Below are positions 15,733 through 23,687 of a stretch of 26,226 nt of DNA, one piece after another. Every line of letters begins with the position of its first letter. Within the stretch, counting starts at the first letter, position 1. The notes under the pieces are model-generated. The model did no database searches, was not told the DNA's origin, and was given only the letters and a program-made list of their open reading frames with translations. This stretch comes from Candidatus Mediterraneibacter gallistercoris (GTDB lineage Bacteria > Bacillota_A > Clostridia > Lachnospirales > Lachnospiraceae), in assembly GCA_019119745.1 (NCBI GenBank), contig DWWI01000237.1:1-26226 (forward strand), given 5' to 3'. The position numbers were made by a program, and so were the translations under genes.

Positions 15733-17310
15733 ATGTGGAAACGTAGGACAATAAAAAAGAAAGCAGTAACACTTCTGAAAAAGAGCTACTCCCGTATGCT
15801 CTCTGTCTGTTTTCTTATCGCCATGCTCACGGCCGCTTATTCTGTTTCCACTACTTTTTTTAATCTTCAGATGCCATCAGAACCATCCGGTACTGATGCT
15901 GCATATACATTCAGCATCTCTAACTCTGAAGCCGTCCTTGACACAATAAGCCATTTCTTCGAAGGCACACCGCTGGCCGCAATATCAGACGGCATATTGT
16001 ATGATATCAGTTCCGTAGTGATCGATCTGTTTTCGACAAACATATCCGTCTTTTTCACCTTTCTCCGCACTATATATTACTATCTCGCGGAAGATACAGG
16101 CACGGTTCTGCTCTTTTCAACGGTCAGCATACTTTTTGCTTTCTTATATCAGATTTTCATCAGCAATATTTTGCTGATCGGTGAAAAACGTTTTTTCCTC
16201 GAAAACCGCAATTACCGCCAGACGCCCGTTTCTAAGATTTTCTTTCTTTTCAAACTGCGTTATATCCGTCATCCGGCATGGGTGATGTTTATGAGATCCC
16301 TTTTTCAGTCTCTCTGGAATCTCACGGTGGTCGGGGGGATCGTCAAGCACTACGAATACATACTGATCCCATATATACTGGCAGAAAATCCGAGGATAAG
16401 CCGCAAAGACGCTTTTCATCTGTCAAGACAGCTCATGCGGCGCAGTAAATGGAAGTTTTTCATGCTGGATCTGTCGTTCGCAGGATGGGAGATCTTATCT
16501 CTGTTCACACTGGGACTGCTTGATCTTTTATTTGTAAATCCTTATATAGCAGCCTGCCGGGCGGAGCTTTATGCCACTTTGAGAAGAAATTATGTCCTGT
16601 CACGCTCACCCGGATATGAAGCACTGAATGATTCCTACCTGGAGCATGTTCCTTCTGATGATGAACTTCTCATCAGCAAAGCCCTGTATGACGATTCCCA
16701 GGGACCCTATACAAAAATTTCATATTTTGCCCCTGAGCAGTACCCTGTATTTCTTTTTTCCGTACAGCCTCCGATAAAAGCAGTCAGATCGCCGATTAAA
16801 GCCGAACGGAAATACGATCTGTTGACCTATCTGTTCCTTTTCCCGGTATTTTCTGTTTCCGGCTGGATACTGGAGACGCTGATCCGGCTGATCAATGACG
16901 GAGTTTGGGTTAAAAGCGGCATACTGTTCGGTCCGTGGATTCCACTTTACGGGCTCTACGGGATTCTTATATTGTTGTTAGGGAAACATCTCATCAAGAA
17001 GCCCGCGCTGGTATTTATCCTTAATATGCTTCTCTATTCGGTTCTGGAGTATTCTGCCAATTTTATATCGGAGCTGATTACCGGGAAAGCGCTCCGGGAA
17101 TACAGTGAATTCTTCCTGAACCTGAATGGAAGAGTATACCTTGGAGGAGCTATCGCCTTTGCGCTGATCGGCTGTGCCATTCTGTACTATCTGGCACCGA
17201 GATGGGCAGACCGATATATGAAGCTGGGCCATTCAAAAAGAGTCTTTCTGTGCACGCTCCTGTACGTGCTGTTTATTGCTGACGTTATCTTCACTGTGCT
17301 TCTGGGATAA
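15733..17310 (+). CDS. Membrane protein: DUF975 domain fused to CmpB-like putative transporter domain
   Basis: This is a 525-residue polytopic membrane protein. Residues about 1-290 follow the DUF975 pattern: a basic start with a hydrophobic segment near 22-40, two further long hydrophobic blocks, the words YILIPYILAENP and SRQLMR, and a closing FVNPYIAACRAELY. Residues about 365-525 match the CmpB-like family (putative ABC transporter type IV), with FSVSGWILETL, GILFGPWIPLYGLYG and SVLEYSANF. The two parts are joined by a hydrophilic linker (about 300-360). The CmpB name does not prove transport; no ATPase is adjacent. It has its own promoter. Confidence 0.78.
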   Translation: MWKRRTIKKKAVTLLKKSYSRMLSVCFLIAMLTAAYSVSTTFFNLQMPSEPSGTDAAYTFSISNSEAVLDTISHFFEGTPLAAISDGILYDISSVVIDLFSTNISVFFTFLRTIYYYLAEDTGTVLLFSTVSILFAFLYQIFISNILLIGEKRFFLENRNYRQTPVSKIFFLFKLRYIRHPAWVMFMRSLFQSLWNLTVVGGIVKHYEYILIPYILAENPRISRKDAFHLSRQLMRRSKWKFFMLDLSFAGWEILSLFTLGLLDLLFVNPYIAACRAELYATLRRNYVLSRSPGYEALNDSYLEHVPSDDELLISKALYDDSQGPYTKISYFAPEQYPVFLFSVQPPIKAVRSPIKAERKYDLLTYLFLFPVFSVSGWILETLIRLINDGVWVKSGILFGPWIPLYGLYGILILLLGKHLIKKPALVFILNMLLYSVLEYSANFISELITGKALREYSEFFLNLNGRVYLGGAIAFALIGCAILYYLAPRWADRYMKLGHSKRVFLCTLLYVLFIADVIFTVLLG

Positions 17311-17463
17311 ACCGCCGGCATCACAGACACCGGCGCTGCCGCAAAGAACATCCTGTAACTGTTGATTTTTGCCGAAAATGATAGTAAACTTTCTAATAAG
17401 CTATCTCTTAAATATAACAGAAATATAAAAGCCGCGGATAAGAAGCGGCGGAATGGAGACATT

Positions 17464-18393
17464 ATGAAAAAACGAGTTGTTTTAGCTTTGGGACACCGTG
17501 CCCTCGGAACCACGCTGCCGGAACAGAAAGCAGCTATCTCACACACGTCAAAATGCATCGCCGATCTGATCGAAGAAGGCTATAAAGTTGCCATTACTCA
17601 CAGTAACGCGCCACAGGTAGGCATGATCCACACAGCCATGAATGAATTTGCCAAAGCCCATCCCGAATATACCGCATGCCCGATGTCCGTCTGCTCTGCC
17701 ATGAGTCAGGGATATATCGGATACGATCTGCAGAACGGCATCCGTGAAGAGCTGTTAAACCGTGGAATCTACCGCACGGTCAGCACGATACTGACGCAGG
17801 TTATCGTGGACCCATATGACGAAGCTTTCTATACACCGACAAAAGTACTCGGCCGTTACATGAATGCTCAGGAAGCCAATGAGGAACGCAAAAAAGGAAA
17901 CTATGTAATTGAAGAACCCGGAAAAGGGTTCCGTCGTGTGGTATCTGCACCGAATCCGGTCAAGATCGTAGAACTTGATGCTGTCAACGCTCTCCTCGAC
18001 GTGGATCAGGTGGTTATCGCTGCCGGCGGCGGCGGAATTCCTGTTATGGAGCAGGATAACCACTTAAAAGGAGCCAGCGCTGTTATCGAGAAAGACCTCG
18101 CAGCAGGGAAACTGGCCGAAGGGATTAACGCCGATATGCTCATTATCCTTACAAATGTCGAGCAGGTGTGTATCAACATGGGACAGGAAAACGAAGAGCC
18201 GCTGGGTGAAATCTCCGTCGCACAGGCAAAAGCCTATATGGAGGAAGGTCATTTCGGTGTATACAACATGTATCCGAAATTCCGCGCCGCAGTCGAATTT
18301 ATCGAGCAGAGAGAAGGCCGCTGCGCTTACATCACTTCTTTTGACAAAGTAAAAGATGCCCTTAAAGGAAAGACAGGTACACTTATAAAATAA
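17464..18393 (+). CDS. Carbamate kinase-like protein with altered active-site loops
   Basis: By fold this 309-residue protein is an amino acid kinase most like carbamate kinases of the YqeA/ArcC group, which interconvert carbamoyl phosphate plus ADP and carbamate plus ATP. ATG 17464 is chosen for its GGAGAC ribosome site and the family N-terminus. Shared blocks are PMSVCSAMSQGYIGYDLQN, FRRVVSAPNP, AAGGGGIPV and NHLKGASAVIEKD. Three normally invariant loops differ. The GGNALG loop reads GHRALG (H11, R12), HGNGPQ reads HSNAPQ (S47, A49), and the KGSM loop reads VYNM, although K272 is kept. Activity on carbamoyl phosphate is therefore uncertain. No arginine deiminase or ornithine carbamoyltransferase gene lies nearby. 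A terminator follows. Confidence 0.85.
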   Translation: MKKRVVLALGHRALGTTLPEQKAAISHTSKCIADLIEEGYKVAITHSNAPQVGMIHTAMNEFAKAHPEYTACPMSVCSAMSQGYIGYDLQNGIREELLNRGIYRTVSTILTQVIVDPYDEAFYTPTKVLGRYMNAQEANEERKKGNYVIEEPGKGFRRVVSAPNPVKIVELDAVNALLDVDQVVIAAGGGGIPVMEQDNHLKGASAVIEKDLAAGKLAEGINADMLIILTNVEQVCINMGQENEEPLGEISVAQAKAYMEEGHFGVYNMYPKFRAAVEFIEQREGRCAYITSFDKVKDALKGKTGTLIK

Positions 18394-18404
18394 GCAGATA
18401 TTAC

Positions 18405-18433
18405 AAAAGCCGGTATATACCGGCTTTTATTTT
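18405..18433 (+). terminator. Rho-independent terminator after the carbamate kinase-like gene
   Basis: The perfect 12-bp palindrome AAAAGCCGGTAT/ATACCGGCTTTT (18405-18428) is followed by ATTTTGTTT. It lies 11 bp after the stop codon. Confidence 0.88.
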
Positions 18434-18447
18434 GTTTAATTTTATAA

Positions 18448-18508
18448 TTGATTTTTATGAATTCCTGATGTAATATATGCATATACTAGATGTGGTTTTA
18501 AAAACCAC
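18448..18508 (+). promoter_or_regulatory. Promoter and leader palindrome of the hemolysin III-type gene
   Basis: TTGATT (18448-18453) and TAATAT (18471-18476) are 17 bp apart. Downstream of the expected start, GTGGTTTTAAAAACCAC (18492-18508) has perfect 8-bp arms around one base and could be a repressor site or a short RNA hairpin. GGGGAGG follows before the ATG. Confidence 0.55.
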
Positions 18509-18541
18509 TTTCATTTTTAACATCCGGGGAGGTGCATATTT

Positions 18542-19264
18542 ATGGAAAATACCGGAATCATAAAAAATGCAATGAACATAGAAAGGCCTGCTGACAGTAA
18601 AAAGCAGCCAAAGAAGCTTCACATCAAAGAGCCTGGCAGCGCTATCACACATTTTATCGGAATGTTGATGGCAATGTTTGCAGCAGTACCTCTGCTGATC
18701 AAGGCAGCGAACGAACCGAGCAGGATATATATCATATCGCTGGCTGTCTATGCGGCAAGCCTGATCCTGTTATATGCAGCCAGCACCACTTACCATACTT
18801 TTGATATTTCCGAAAAGGTAAATACCATTTTAAAGAAGATCGATCATATGATGATCTCCGTGCTCATAGCGGGGAGTTACACCCCGGTGTGCCTGCTCGT
18901 TTTAAAAGGCCGGATCGGTATCATTCTTCTTTCGATCGTCTGGGCGATCGCGATTGCCGGGATCCTTATCAAAGCATTTTGGGTGTACTGTCCGAAATGG
19001 GTATCATCCGTGCTGTACATCGGAATGGGATGGACCTGTGTGCTTGCATTCACGCAGCTTTTGAACAATCTGTCACCTGCAGCATTCGGATGGCTGCTGT
19101 CAGGCGGGATCATTTATACAGTAGGCGGCGTGATCTACGCACTGAAGCTGCCTCTGTTCAACAGCAGACACAAAAACTTCGGCAGCCACGAGATCTTCCA
19201 TCTCTTCGTAATGGGCGGAAGCGCATGCCACTTTGTAGTGATGTATGCATTTCTCCTGCCGTAG
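18542..19264 (+). CDS. Hemolysin III / PAQR-family membrane protein
   Basis: This 240-residue protein has seven likely membrane segments after a basic N-terminal tail of about 35 residues. The family's metal-site residues are present: ASTTYHTFD with His near 84, and the C-terminal SHEIFHLFVMGGSACHFV with two further His. The DHMMISVLIAGSYTP block is also typical. Bacterial members are named after a Bacillus cereus hemolysin, but the PAQR fold suggests a membrane hydrolase or sensor role, so haemolysis should not be assumed. GGGGAGG supports the start at 18542. It has its own promoter and ends at palindromic element 2. Confidence 0.92.
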   Translation: MENTGIIKNAMNIERPADSKKQPKKLHIKEPGSAITHFIGMLMAMFAAVPLLIKAANEPSRIYIISLAVYAASLILLYAASTTYHTFDISEKVNTILKKIDHMMISVLIAGSYTPVCLLVLKGRIGIILLSIVWAIAIAGILIKAFWVYCPKWVSSVLYIGMGWTCVLAFTQLLNNLSPAAFGWLLSGGIIYTVGGVIYALKLPLFNSRHKNFGSHEIFHLFVMGGSACHFVVMYAFLLP

Positions 19265-19467
19265 TAAAAATTTCGTGTTTATCTGTGAGACATATTCTCG
19301 GTAAAACGTTCGAAAATTACTCAGATACAGTGGATCGACTCACGTATTCGGGATAGGAAAGAAAGCAGCCGGGAGACAGGTATTGTATACGCCCCGAGCG
19401 AAAGCGGGTGCGCTAACAATACCTGTCTCCCGGCGGATACTTTGTCGGTCTGTAAAATACGAATTTA
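19265..19467. repeat. Palindromic intergenic element 2
   Basis: This element lies between the convergent hemolysin III-type and hemerythrin genes. Its ends form an imperfect inverted repeat (AAATTTCGTG at 19268 and, on the minus strand, TAAATTCGTA from 19467). The core is a perfect 19-bp stem, 19368-19386 with 19416-19434 (GCCGGGAGACAGGTATTGT), closed by a loop containing CCGAGCGAAAGCGG. The segments GGAAAGAAAGCA before and CGGATACTTTGTC after match element 1 (9339-9350 and 9478-9492). The long hairpin of element 1 is absent, so this is a shorter relative. Confidence 0.8.
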
Positions 19468-19887
19468 CAGTCTCTCACTGCTGGAATTCATGAATTTATA
19501 CTCAGCCACCGAACGATCAAAGCCTTTGATGTGACGGTACAGCCACTCGATAACATTTTTATTGACCTGCTCAACAAATGCGTCTGACGGTCCTTCTTCT
19601 TCCTCAAGCATGTTATAGAGATCTTTTACGACCTGACGCAGCTTGTCATGTTCTTTCTTATGCTCCGCGATCCCCGGATAGCCGATGGATTCCTGAAGTT
19701 TCTCTTCTTCTCCAAAATGAAATTCTGTATAATCCGCAAGATAGTCCAGTGTTTTTACAGCCACTACTTTGTCTTTGCTTGTCTCACAGCTGTCTAGCAA
19801 TTTGTTGATCTTATCGATCAGTTCCCTGTGCTGTGTATCGATCATCTCATTGCCTGTTACCAGGCTGTCATCAAATTCTGCTCTCAT
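19465..19887 (-). CDS. Bacteriohemerythrin
   Basis: This is a 140-residue non-heme di-iron protein that binds oxygen reversibly. All iron ligands of the family are present: H20, H57, E61, H76, H80, H119 and D124, in the patterns TQHREL, FHFGEEE, HKKEH and HIKGFD. No signal peptide or membrane segment is seen, so it is cytoplasmic; oxygen scavenging or delivery in an anaerobe is the likely role. AAGGAGG precedes the ATG at 19887. Its stop codon TAA is the first triplet of element 2 on this strand. Confidence 0.95.
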   Translation of the reverse strand: MRAEFDDSLVTGNEMIDTQHRELIDKINKLLDSCETSKDKVVAVKTLDYLADYTEFHFGEEEKLQESIGYPGIAEHKKEHDKLRQVVKDLYNMLEEEEGPSDAFVEQVNKNVIEWLYRHIKGFDRSVAEYKFMNSSSERL

Positions 19888-19947
19888 TAATAGCTACCTC
19901 CTTATTCTGCCATATTTCTTTCTGGCAATTGATATATATCTTTCTCT

Positions 19948-19976
19948 ATTATACATTAGACTGCGCCGTTTTTAAA
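19948..19976 (-). promoter_or_regulatory. Likely promoter of bacteriohemerythrin
   Basis: On the minus strand TTTAAA (19976-19971) and TATAAT (19953-19948) are 17 bp apart. The -35 lies in the last codons of the nudC-like gene. The -35 match is only moderate. Confidence 0.5.
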
Positions 19977-20792
19977 CTGCATAATCATCTCATTTGTCAG
20001 ACTGTCCCGCGACGGCTTGACCGGTATGTCCTCACGCTCAAACCATTCAGCCAAGGCAAGCTCGCTCTGATCCAATGTAATCTTATCTTCGCCGTCAAGA
20101 TCACAGTAAAATCCCATAAGAAGCGTGTCACTGAACGCCCACGGCTGGCTTTTATAGTAACGGATATTCTTTACCCGCAGTCCGACCTCTTCCATCACTT
20201 CCCGCGCAACTGTCTGCTCCACAGTCTCTCCAATCTCGGTAAAGCCTGCAAGAAGCGCATACTTCTTATATGTCCTGCCTGCATATTTTGACATCAGTAT
20301 CCGGTTTCCGTCCGTAACGCCGATGATAACAGCCGGGCAGATCTTCGGATACTCCATATTATGGCATTCTCTGCAGTACAGCATCCGCTCCTTTTGGTCC
20401 CTGACCATCATCCTCCCGCACCTGCCGCAGTACTTATGGTTCTTGTACCAGTTATACAGCTGATATCCTGTAATTCCCGCAAAGGCGTGATACTGCGGAT
20501 CAGCACTTCGGAACACTTCCGTATTCTCCATCACAAATTCAGACAATGGTTCCCTGTTTATTTCCTGAACGAGATAATATCTCTGGTCGTCAACAGAGAA
20601 CAGATATATGTAGTCCTCATATATTTCTTCATTCAGTCTTTCCAGTTCTCTGAATCTCGGAAACGTGATTCCCTTCTCTGTCTTTTTCAGGAGCACTGCG
20701 TGATCCTCATAATACAGTGCATAACTCTCTTTATCCGGCGGCACGGGATCATACTGGTTATTAAGGTGCCGCGGTTCTATATCCTGGATCAT
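19956..20792 (-). CDS. nudC: NudC-type NAD(H) diphosphatase / Nudix hydrolase
   Basis: It is expected to hydrolyse NADH to NMNH plus AMP, and NudC members can also remove NAD caps from RNA. The 278-residue layout is typical: a variable N-terminal domain, a zinc ribbon with CGRC and CREC, then the Nudix domain. The Nudix box is complete (GFTEIGE then REVMEEVGL). The NudC-specific SQPWPFPxS motif is present in altered form as SQPWAFSDT. It lies 53 bp behind smpB and may be co-transcribed with rnr-smpB. The ribosome site AGGAG is rather far (10 bp) from the ATG. Confidence 0.9.
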   Translation of the reverse strand: MIQDIEPRHLNNQYDPVPPDKESYALYYEDHAVLLKKTEKGITFPRFRELERLNEEIYEDYIYLFSVDDQRYYLVQEINREPLSEFVMENTEVFRSADPQYHAFAGITGYQLYNWYKNHKYCGRCGRMMVRDQKERMLYCRECHNMEYPKICPAVIIGVTDGNRILMSKYAGRTYKKYALLAGFTEIGETVEQTVAREVMEEVGLRVKNIRYYKSQPWAFSDTLLMGFYCDLDGEDKITLDQSELALAEWFEREDIPVKPSRDSLTNEMIMQFKNGAV

Positions 20793-20845
20793 CCTTTTTT
20801 CACTCCTCTTATGAAAATATCAGAATTTTTACTGCCGGCCGTATA

Positions 20846-21310
20846 TCAGAGGTTTCTTACCTTGAAATCTCTCTGTGCTTCCCTCTTCTGATCTTTCTTT
20901 GCGATATCCGCCCTCTTGTCATAGAGTTTCTTACCTTTTGCAAGTCCGATTTCTACTTTCACAAGACTTCCGCTGAAATATACTCTCAGCGGAACGACTG
21001 TGATTCCCTGTTCTTTCATCTTTCCGAATATCTTCAGTATTTCCTTCTTGTGCAGAAGGAGCTTCCGGACTCTCAATGGATCTTTGTTGAATATATTTCC
21101 TTTTTCATAGGGGGAAATGTGCATGCCGTAAATATACATCTCTCCGTCTTCCACACGGATAAATGATTCTTTAATACTGCACTTTCCCATACGCAGGGAT
21201 TTCACCTCAGTCCCATGGAGCACGATTCCCGCCTCATACTTTTCCAGGATAAAATAATCGTGATATGCTTTTTTATTATTGGCAATAAGTTTTATCTGTT
21301 CCTTAGCCAT
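20846..21310 (-). CDS. smpB: SsrA-binding protein SmpB
   Basis: SmpB binds tmRNA and carries it to stalled ribosomes for trans-translation. The 154-residue length is standard. [30 protein letters not shown] and the basic C-terminal tail with [18 protein letters not shown] are diagnostic. The gene follows rnr by 18 bp, the common Firmicute order, with GAAGGAG as ribosome site. The tmRNA gene ssrA, often nearby, was not recognised in this window. Confidence 0.98.
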   Translation of the reverse strand: MAKEQIKLIANNKKAYHDYFILEKYEAGIVLHGTEVKSLRMGKCSIKESFIRVEDGEMYIYGMHISPYEKGNIFNKDPLRVRKLLLHKKEILKIFGKMKEQGITVVPLRVYFSGSLVKVEIGLAKGKKLYDKRADIAKKDQKREAQRDFKVRNL

Positions 21311-21328
21311 ATATTTTTACTCTCCTTC

Positions 21329-23440
21329 TCAGGATATGATTTCAAAATTTACTGTTCTCTGCAGTTTATCTGCGTCAGTCACACATACCCGGACAGGCTG
21401 CCCAAGCTTATAGGACTTTCCCGTATGTTGGCCGGTCAGCTCATAAGTCTGTTCGGAAAACTCATAATGATCATCCCTCATGTCGGCTACATGGACAAGA
21501 CCTTCAACGGTATTCGGAAGCTCTACATAGACACCCCATTTCGTCACGCCTGAAATAACCCCGTCATATTCTTCGCCGATATGGGAATACATATATTCCG
21601 CTTTCTTCATCCTGACGACTTCACGTTCCGCCTCTTCTGCCCTCCGCTCACGATCACTGCACTGAGCCGCGACCTTTGGCAGGATTTCTTCATAGTGGGC
21701 GATCCGGTCTTCGTTCAGCCGTCCCCTCAGATTCTCCTTGATGATCCGGTGGATCTGAAGATCCGGATACCTTCTGATCGGTGAAGTAAAATGCGTATAA
21801 TATTTCGCCGCAAGTCCGAAATGTCCTGTATTCTCAGTCGTATAGCGCGCCTGCTTCATGGACCGAAGCGCCAGACGGCTGATCAGCGCTTCCTCCGGAG
21901 TGCCGTCTACCCGTTCGAGAAGCTTCTGGATCTCTTTCGGGCGCACTTCGTTACGCACATGGATATGATAGCCGAAATTATTAATAAATGTCGAGAGCTG
22001 CCGTATCTTTTCTTCATCCGGCACCTCATGTGTACGGTACAGAAACGGAAGTTCTCGCCAGTAATACTCCTCAGCCACAGTTTCATTTGCCATCAGCATA
22101 AAATCCTCAATGATTTTGGTCGCATCGTTCCGCTCATATGGCTTAATATCCACCGGTCTTCCTTCTTCGTCCAGAATCACTTTAGTCTCCGGGAAATCAA
22201 AATCTATAGACCCTCTCCTGCCGCGCCGTTCCCGCAGGATATCAGACAGCTTCTTCATGCTCTGTATCATGGAAATGATCTTTTCATCTTCAAGATCCTG
22301 TGTGTCCCCTGCCAGAATTGCGGCAACGCCGTTGTAGCTCATACGTCTGTTAACATTGAGCACAGTCTCGGCGATCTCATGGTCGATCATATCTCCGGAC
22401 GAATCAAAGGTCATGATACATGACAAAGCAAGTCTGTCCTCGCCCGCATTCAAAGAACAGATGCCGTTGGACAGCCGGTGGGGCAGCATCGGAATTACAC
22501 GATCCGCAAGATATACGCTGGTTCCCCGCTCAAATGCCTCCCGGTCAAGAGCGCTGTTCTCCTGCACATAATTCGTAACATCCGCTATATGCACACCGAG
22601 AACATAACGGCCTTCTTCCTCCTTCAGGGATACAGCATCATCCAGATCTTTCGCATCCTCTCCGTCAATCGTCACCATAAGCCAGTCGCGCAGATCCTTT
22701 CTTCCCGCACAGTCGGCTTCGCTTACAGGCTTTCCCACGCGGACTGCCTGATTAAGCACTTTCTCAGGAAACTCTGTCGGTATTCCGGAATCCATCACAA
22801 CAGACAGAATATCCGTACCCGGATCATTGACATGCCCGATGATCTCAACAACCTTCCCCTCCGGTTTCATATGCTCACCGCCATAGGAAGTCAGCTCAAC
22901 AACAACCTTGTGTCCGGTCATAGCCCCTCGCTCTTTCCCGGAAGGGATATAGATATCCTTCAGGTATCTCTGATTATCAGGACGCACAAAGCCGAAACTT
23001 TTACTCTTCTCATATAAGCCGACCACGTGCACCACACTGTGCGAAAGTATCCGGACGATCTTTCCTTCCTTCCGCCTGCCTGACGGAGCCGCGGTTATTA
23101 TATATTCTACTTCGTCCCCCTGAAACGCTCCGGATATATTATCCTCGGGAATGAATACATCCTCGCTTCCATCCTCAGGCGTAACAAATCCAAATCCTCT
23201 TGCATTGGCCTGAAAAGTGCCTTTCAGATGTACAGCATGTCCTTTACTGTATTTTCCTCTCTTTGACAGAGAGATCTTTCCCTCTTCTACAAGAGCATCC
23301 AGCACCTCTTTTAATTCATCCCTCTGTTCTCTGGGAATCTGAAGCACGATCGCTATCTCTTTAATTTTCATTGGAACATACAGATCATCACTGATAAAAT
23401 CAAGGATAACCTTTTTACGCTTGTCAAATGTCTGGTCCAT
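21329..23440 (-). CDS. rnr: Ribonuclease R
   Basis: RNase R is a processive 3'-5' exoribonuclease that degrades structured RNA and works with SmpB/tmRNA in quality control. The 703-residue protein shows an N-terminal winged helix (1-60), two cold-shock/OB domains, the RNB catalytic domain, and a C-terminal S1 domain (GVISGVTKWGVYVELPNTVEGLVH). The RNB active site is seen as IDGEDAKDLDDAVSL with its cluster of Asp residues, and HFTSPIRRYPDL is also diagnostic. The start at 23440 has AGGAGA upstream. Between it and secG lie a terminator and repeat copy B; no standard promoter is evident there. Confidence 0.97.
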   Translation of the reverse strand: MDQTFDKRKKVILDFISDDLYVPMKIKEIAIVLQIPREQRDELKEVLDALVEEGKISLSKRGKYSKGHAVHLKGTFQANARGFGFVTPEDGSEDVFIPEDNISGAFQGDEVEYIITAAPSGRRKEGKIVRILSHSVVHVVGLYEKSKSFGFVRPDNQRYLKDIYIPSGKERGAMTGHKVVVELTSYGGEHMKPEGKVVEIIGHVNDPGTDILSVVMDSGIPTEFPEKVLNQAVRVGKPVSEADCAGRKDLRDWLMVTIDGEDAKDLDDAVSLKEEEGRYVLGVHIADVTNYVQENSALDREAFERGTSVYLADRVIPMLPHRLSNGICSLNAGEDRLALSCIMTFDSSGDMIDHEIAETVLNVNRRMSYNGVAAILAGDTQDLEDEKIISMIQSMKKLSDILRERRGRRGSIDFDFPETKVILDEEGRPVDIKPYERNDATKIIEDFMLMANETVAEEYYWRELPFLYRTHEVPDEEKIRQLSTFINNFGYHIHVRNEVRPKEIQKLLERVDGTPEEALISRLALRSMKQARYTTENTGHFGLAAKYYTHFTSPIRRYPDLQIHRIIKENLRGRLNEDRIAHYEEILPKVAAQCSDRERRAEEAEREVVRMKKAEYMYSHIGEEYDGVISGVTKWGVYVELPNTVEGLVHVADMRDDHYEFSEQTYELTGQHTGKSYKLGQPVRVCVTDADKLQRTVNFEIIS

Positions 23441-23463
23441 ATCTGTTTTCTCCTATCCGCTCT

Positions 23464-23596
23464 CCGGGCGTATCGATCTCTGCGATACCGTACAGCTCGG
23501 GACTATATCCCTCGCTGACCGCTGCCCGTCGAATGTCCGCATGGCTGTTCAGGCTGGCCTGACCGACTATGCGGTCGCCCTCCGGGCGTATCGCAC
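23464..23596 (-). repeat. Dispersed intergenic repeat, copy B (longest copy)
   Basis: This 133-bp GC-rich stretch contains CCGGGCGTATCGCAC (23582-23596) and a second shortened copy of that word at 23464-23475. Block 23479-23516 aligns with 13416-13459 of copy A, and GTCCGCATGGC (23535-23545) is the reverse complement of a word in copy C. It occupies the gap between the secG terminator and the ribosome site of rnr. Confidence 0.75.
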
Positions 23597-23634
23597 AAAA
23601 ACATAAGCACTCTATATCCGTTATAGAGTGCTTA
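23597..23634 (-). terminator. Rho-independent terminator of secG
   Basis: On the minus strand TAAGCACTCTATA (23634-23622) pairs perfectly over 13 bp with TATAGAGTGCTTA (23616-23604) around a 5-nt loop, followed by TG and five T. It lies about 54 bp after the secG stop. Confidence 0.9.
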
Positions 23635-23687
23635 CATGATTATTATCTTCTGATATAGTGCATTTGATACCAGTGCAGTACTTTTCT

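Noticed and set aside
17464..18393. Carbamate kinase loops as sequencing errors
   Set aside because: The frame is intact and the three changed loops are separate multi-base substitutions without indels, so an error is unlikely.
20793..20845. tmRNA (ssrA) gene next to smpB
   Set aside because: The gap is only 53 bp and no tRNA-Ala-like ends or tag reading frame were seen; elsewhere in the window none was recognised.
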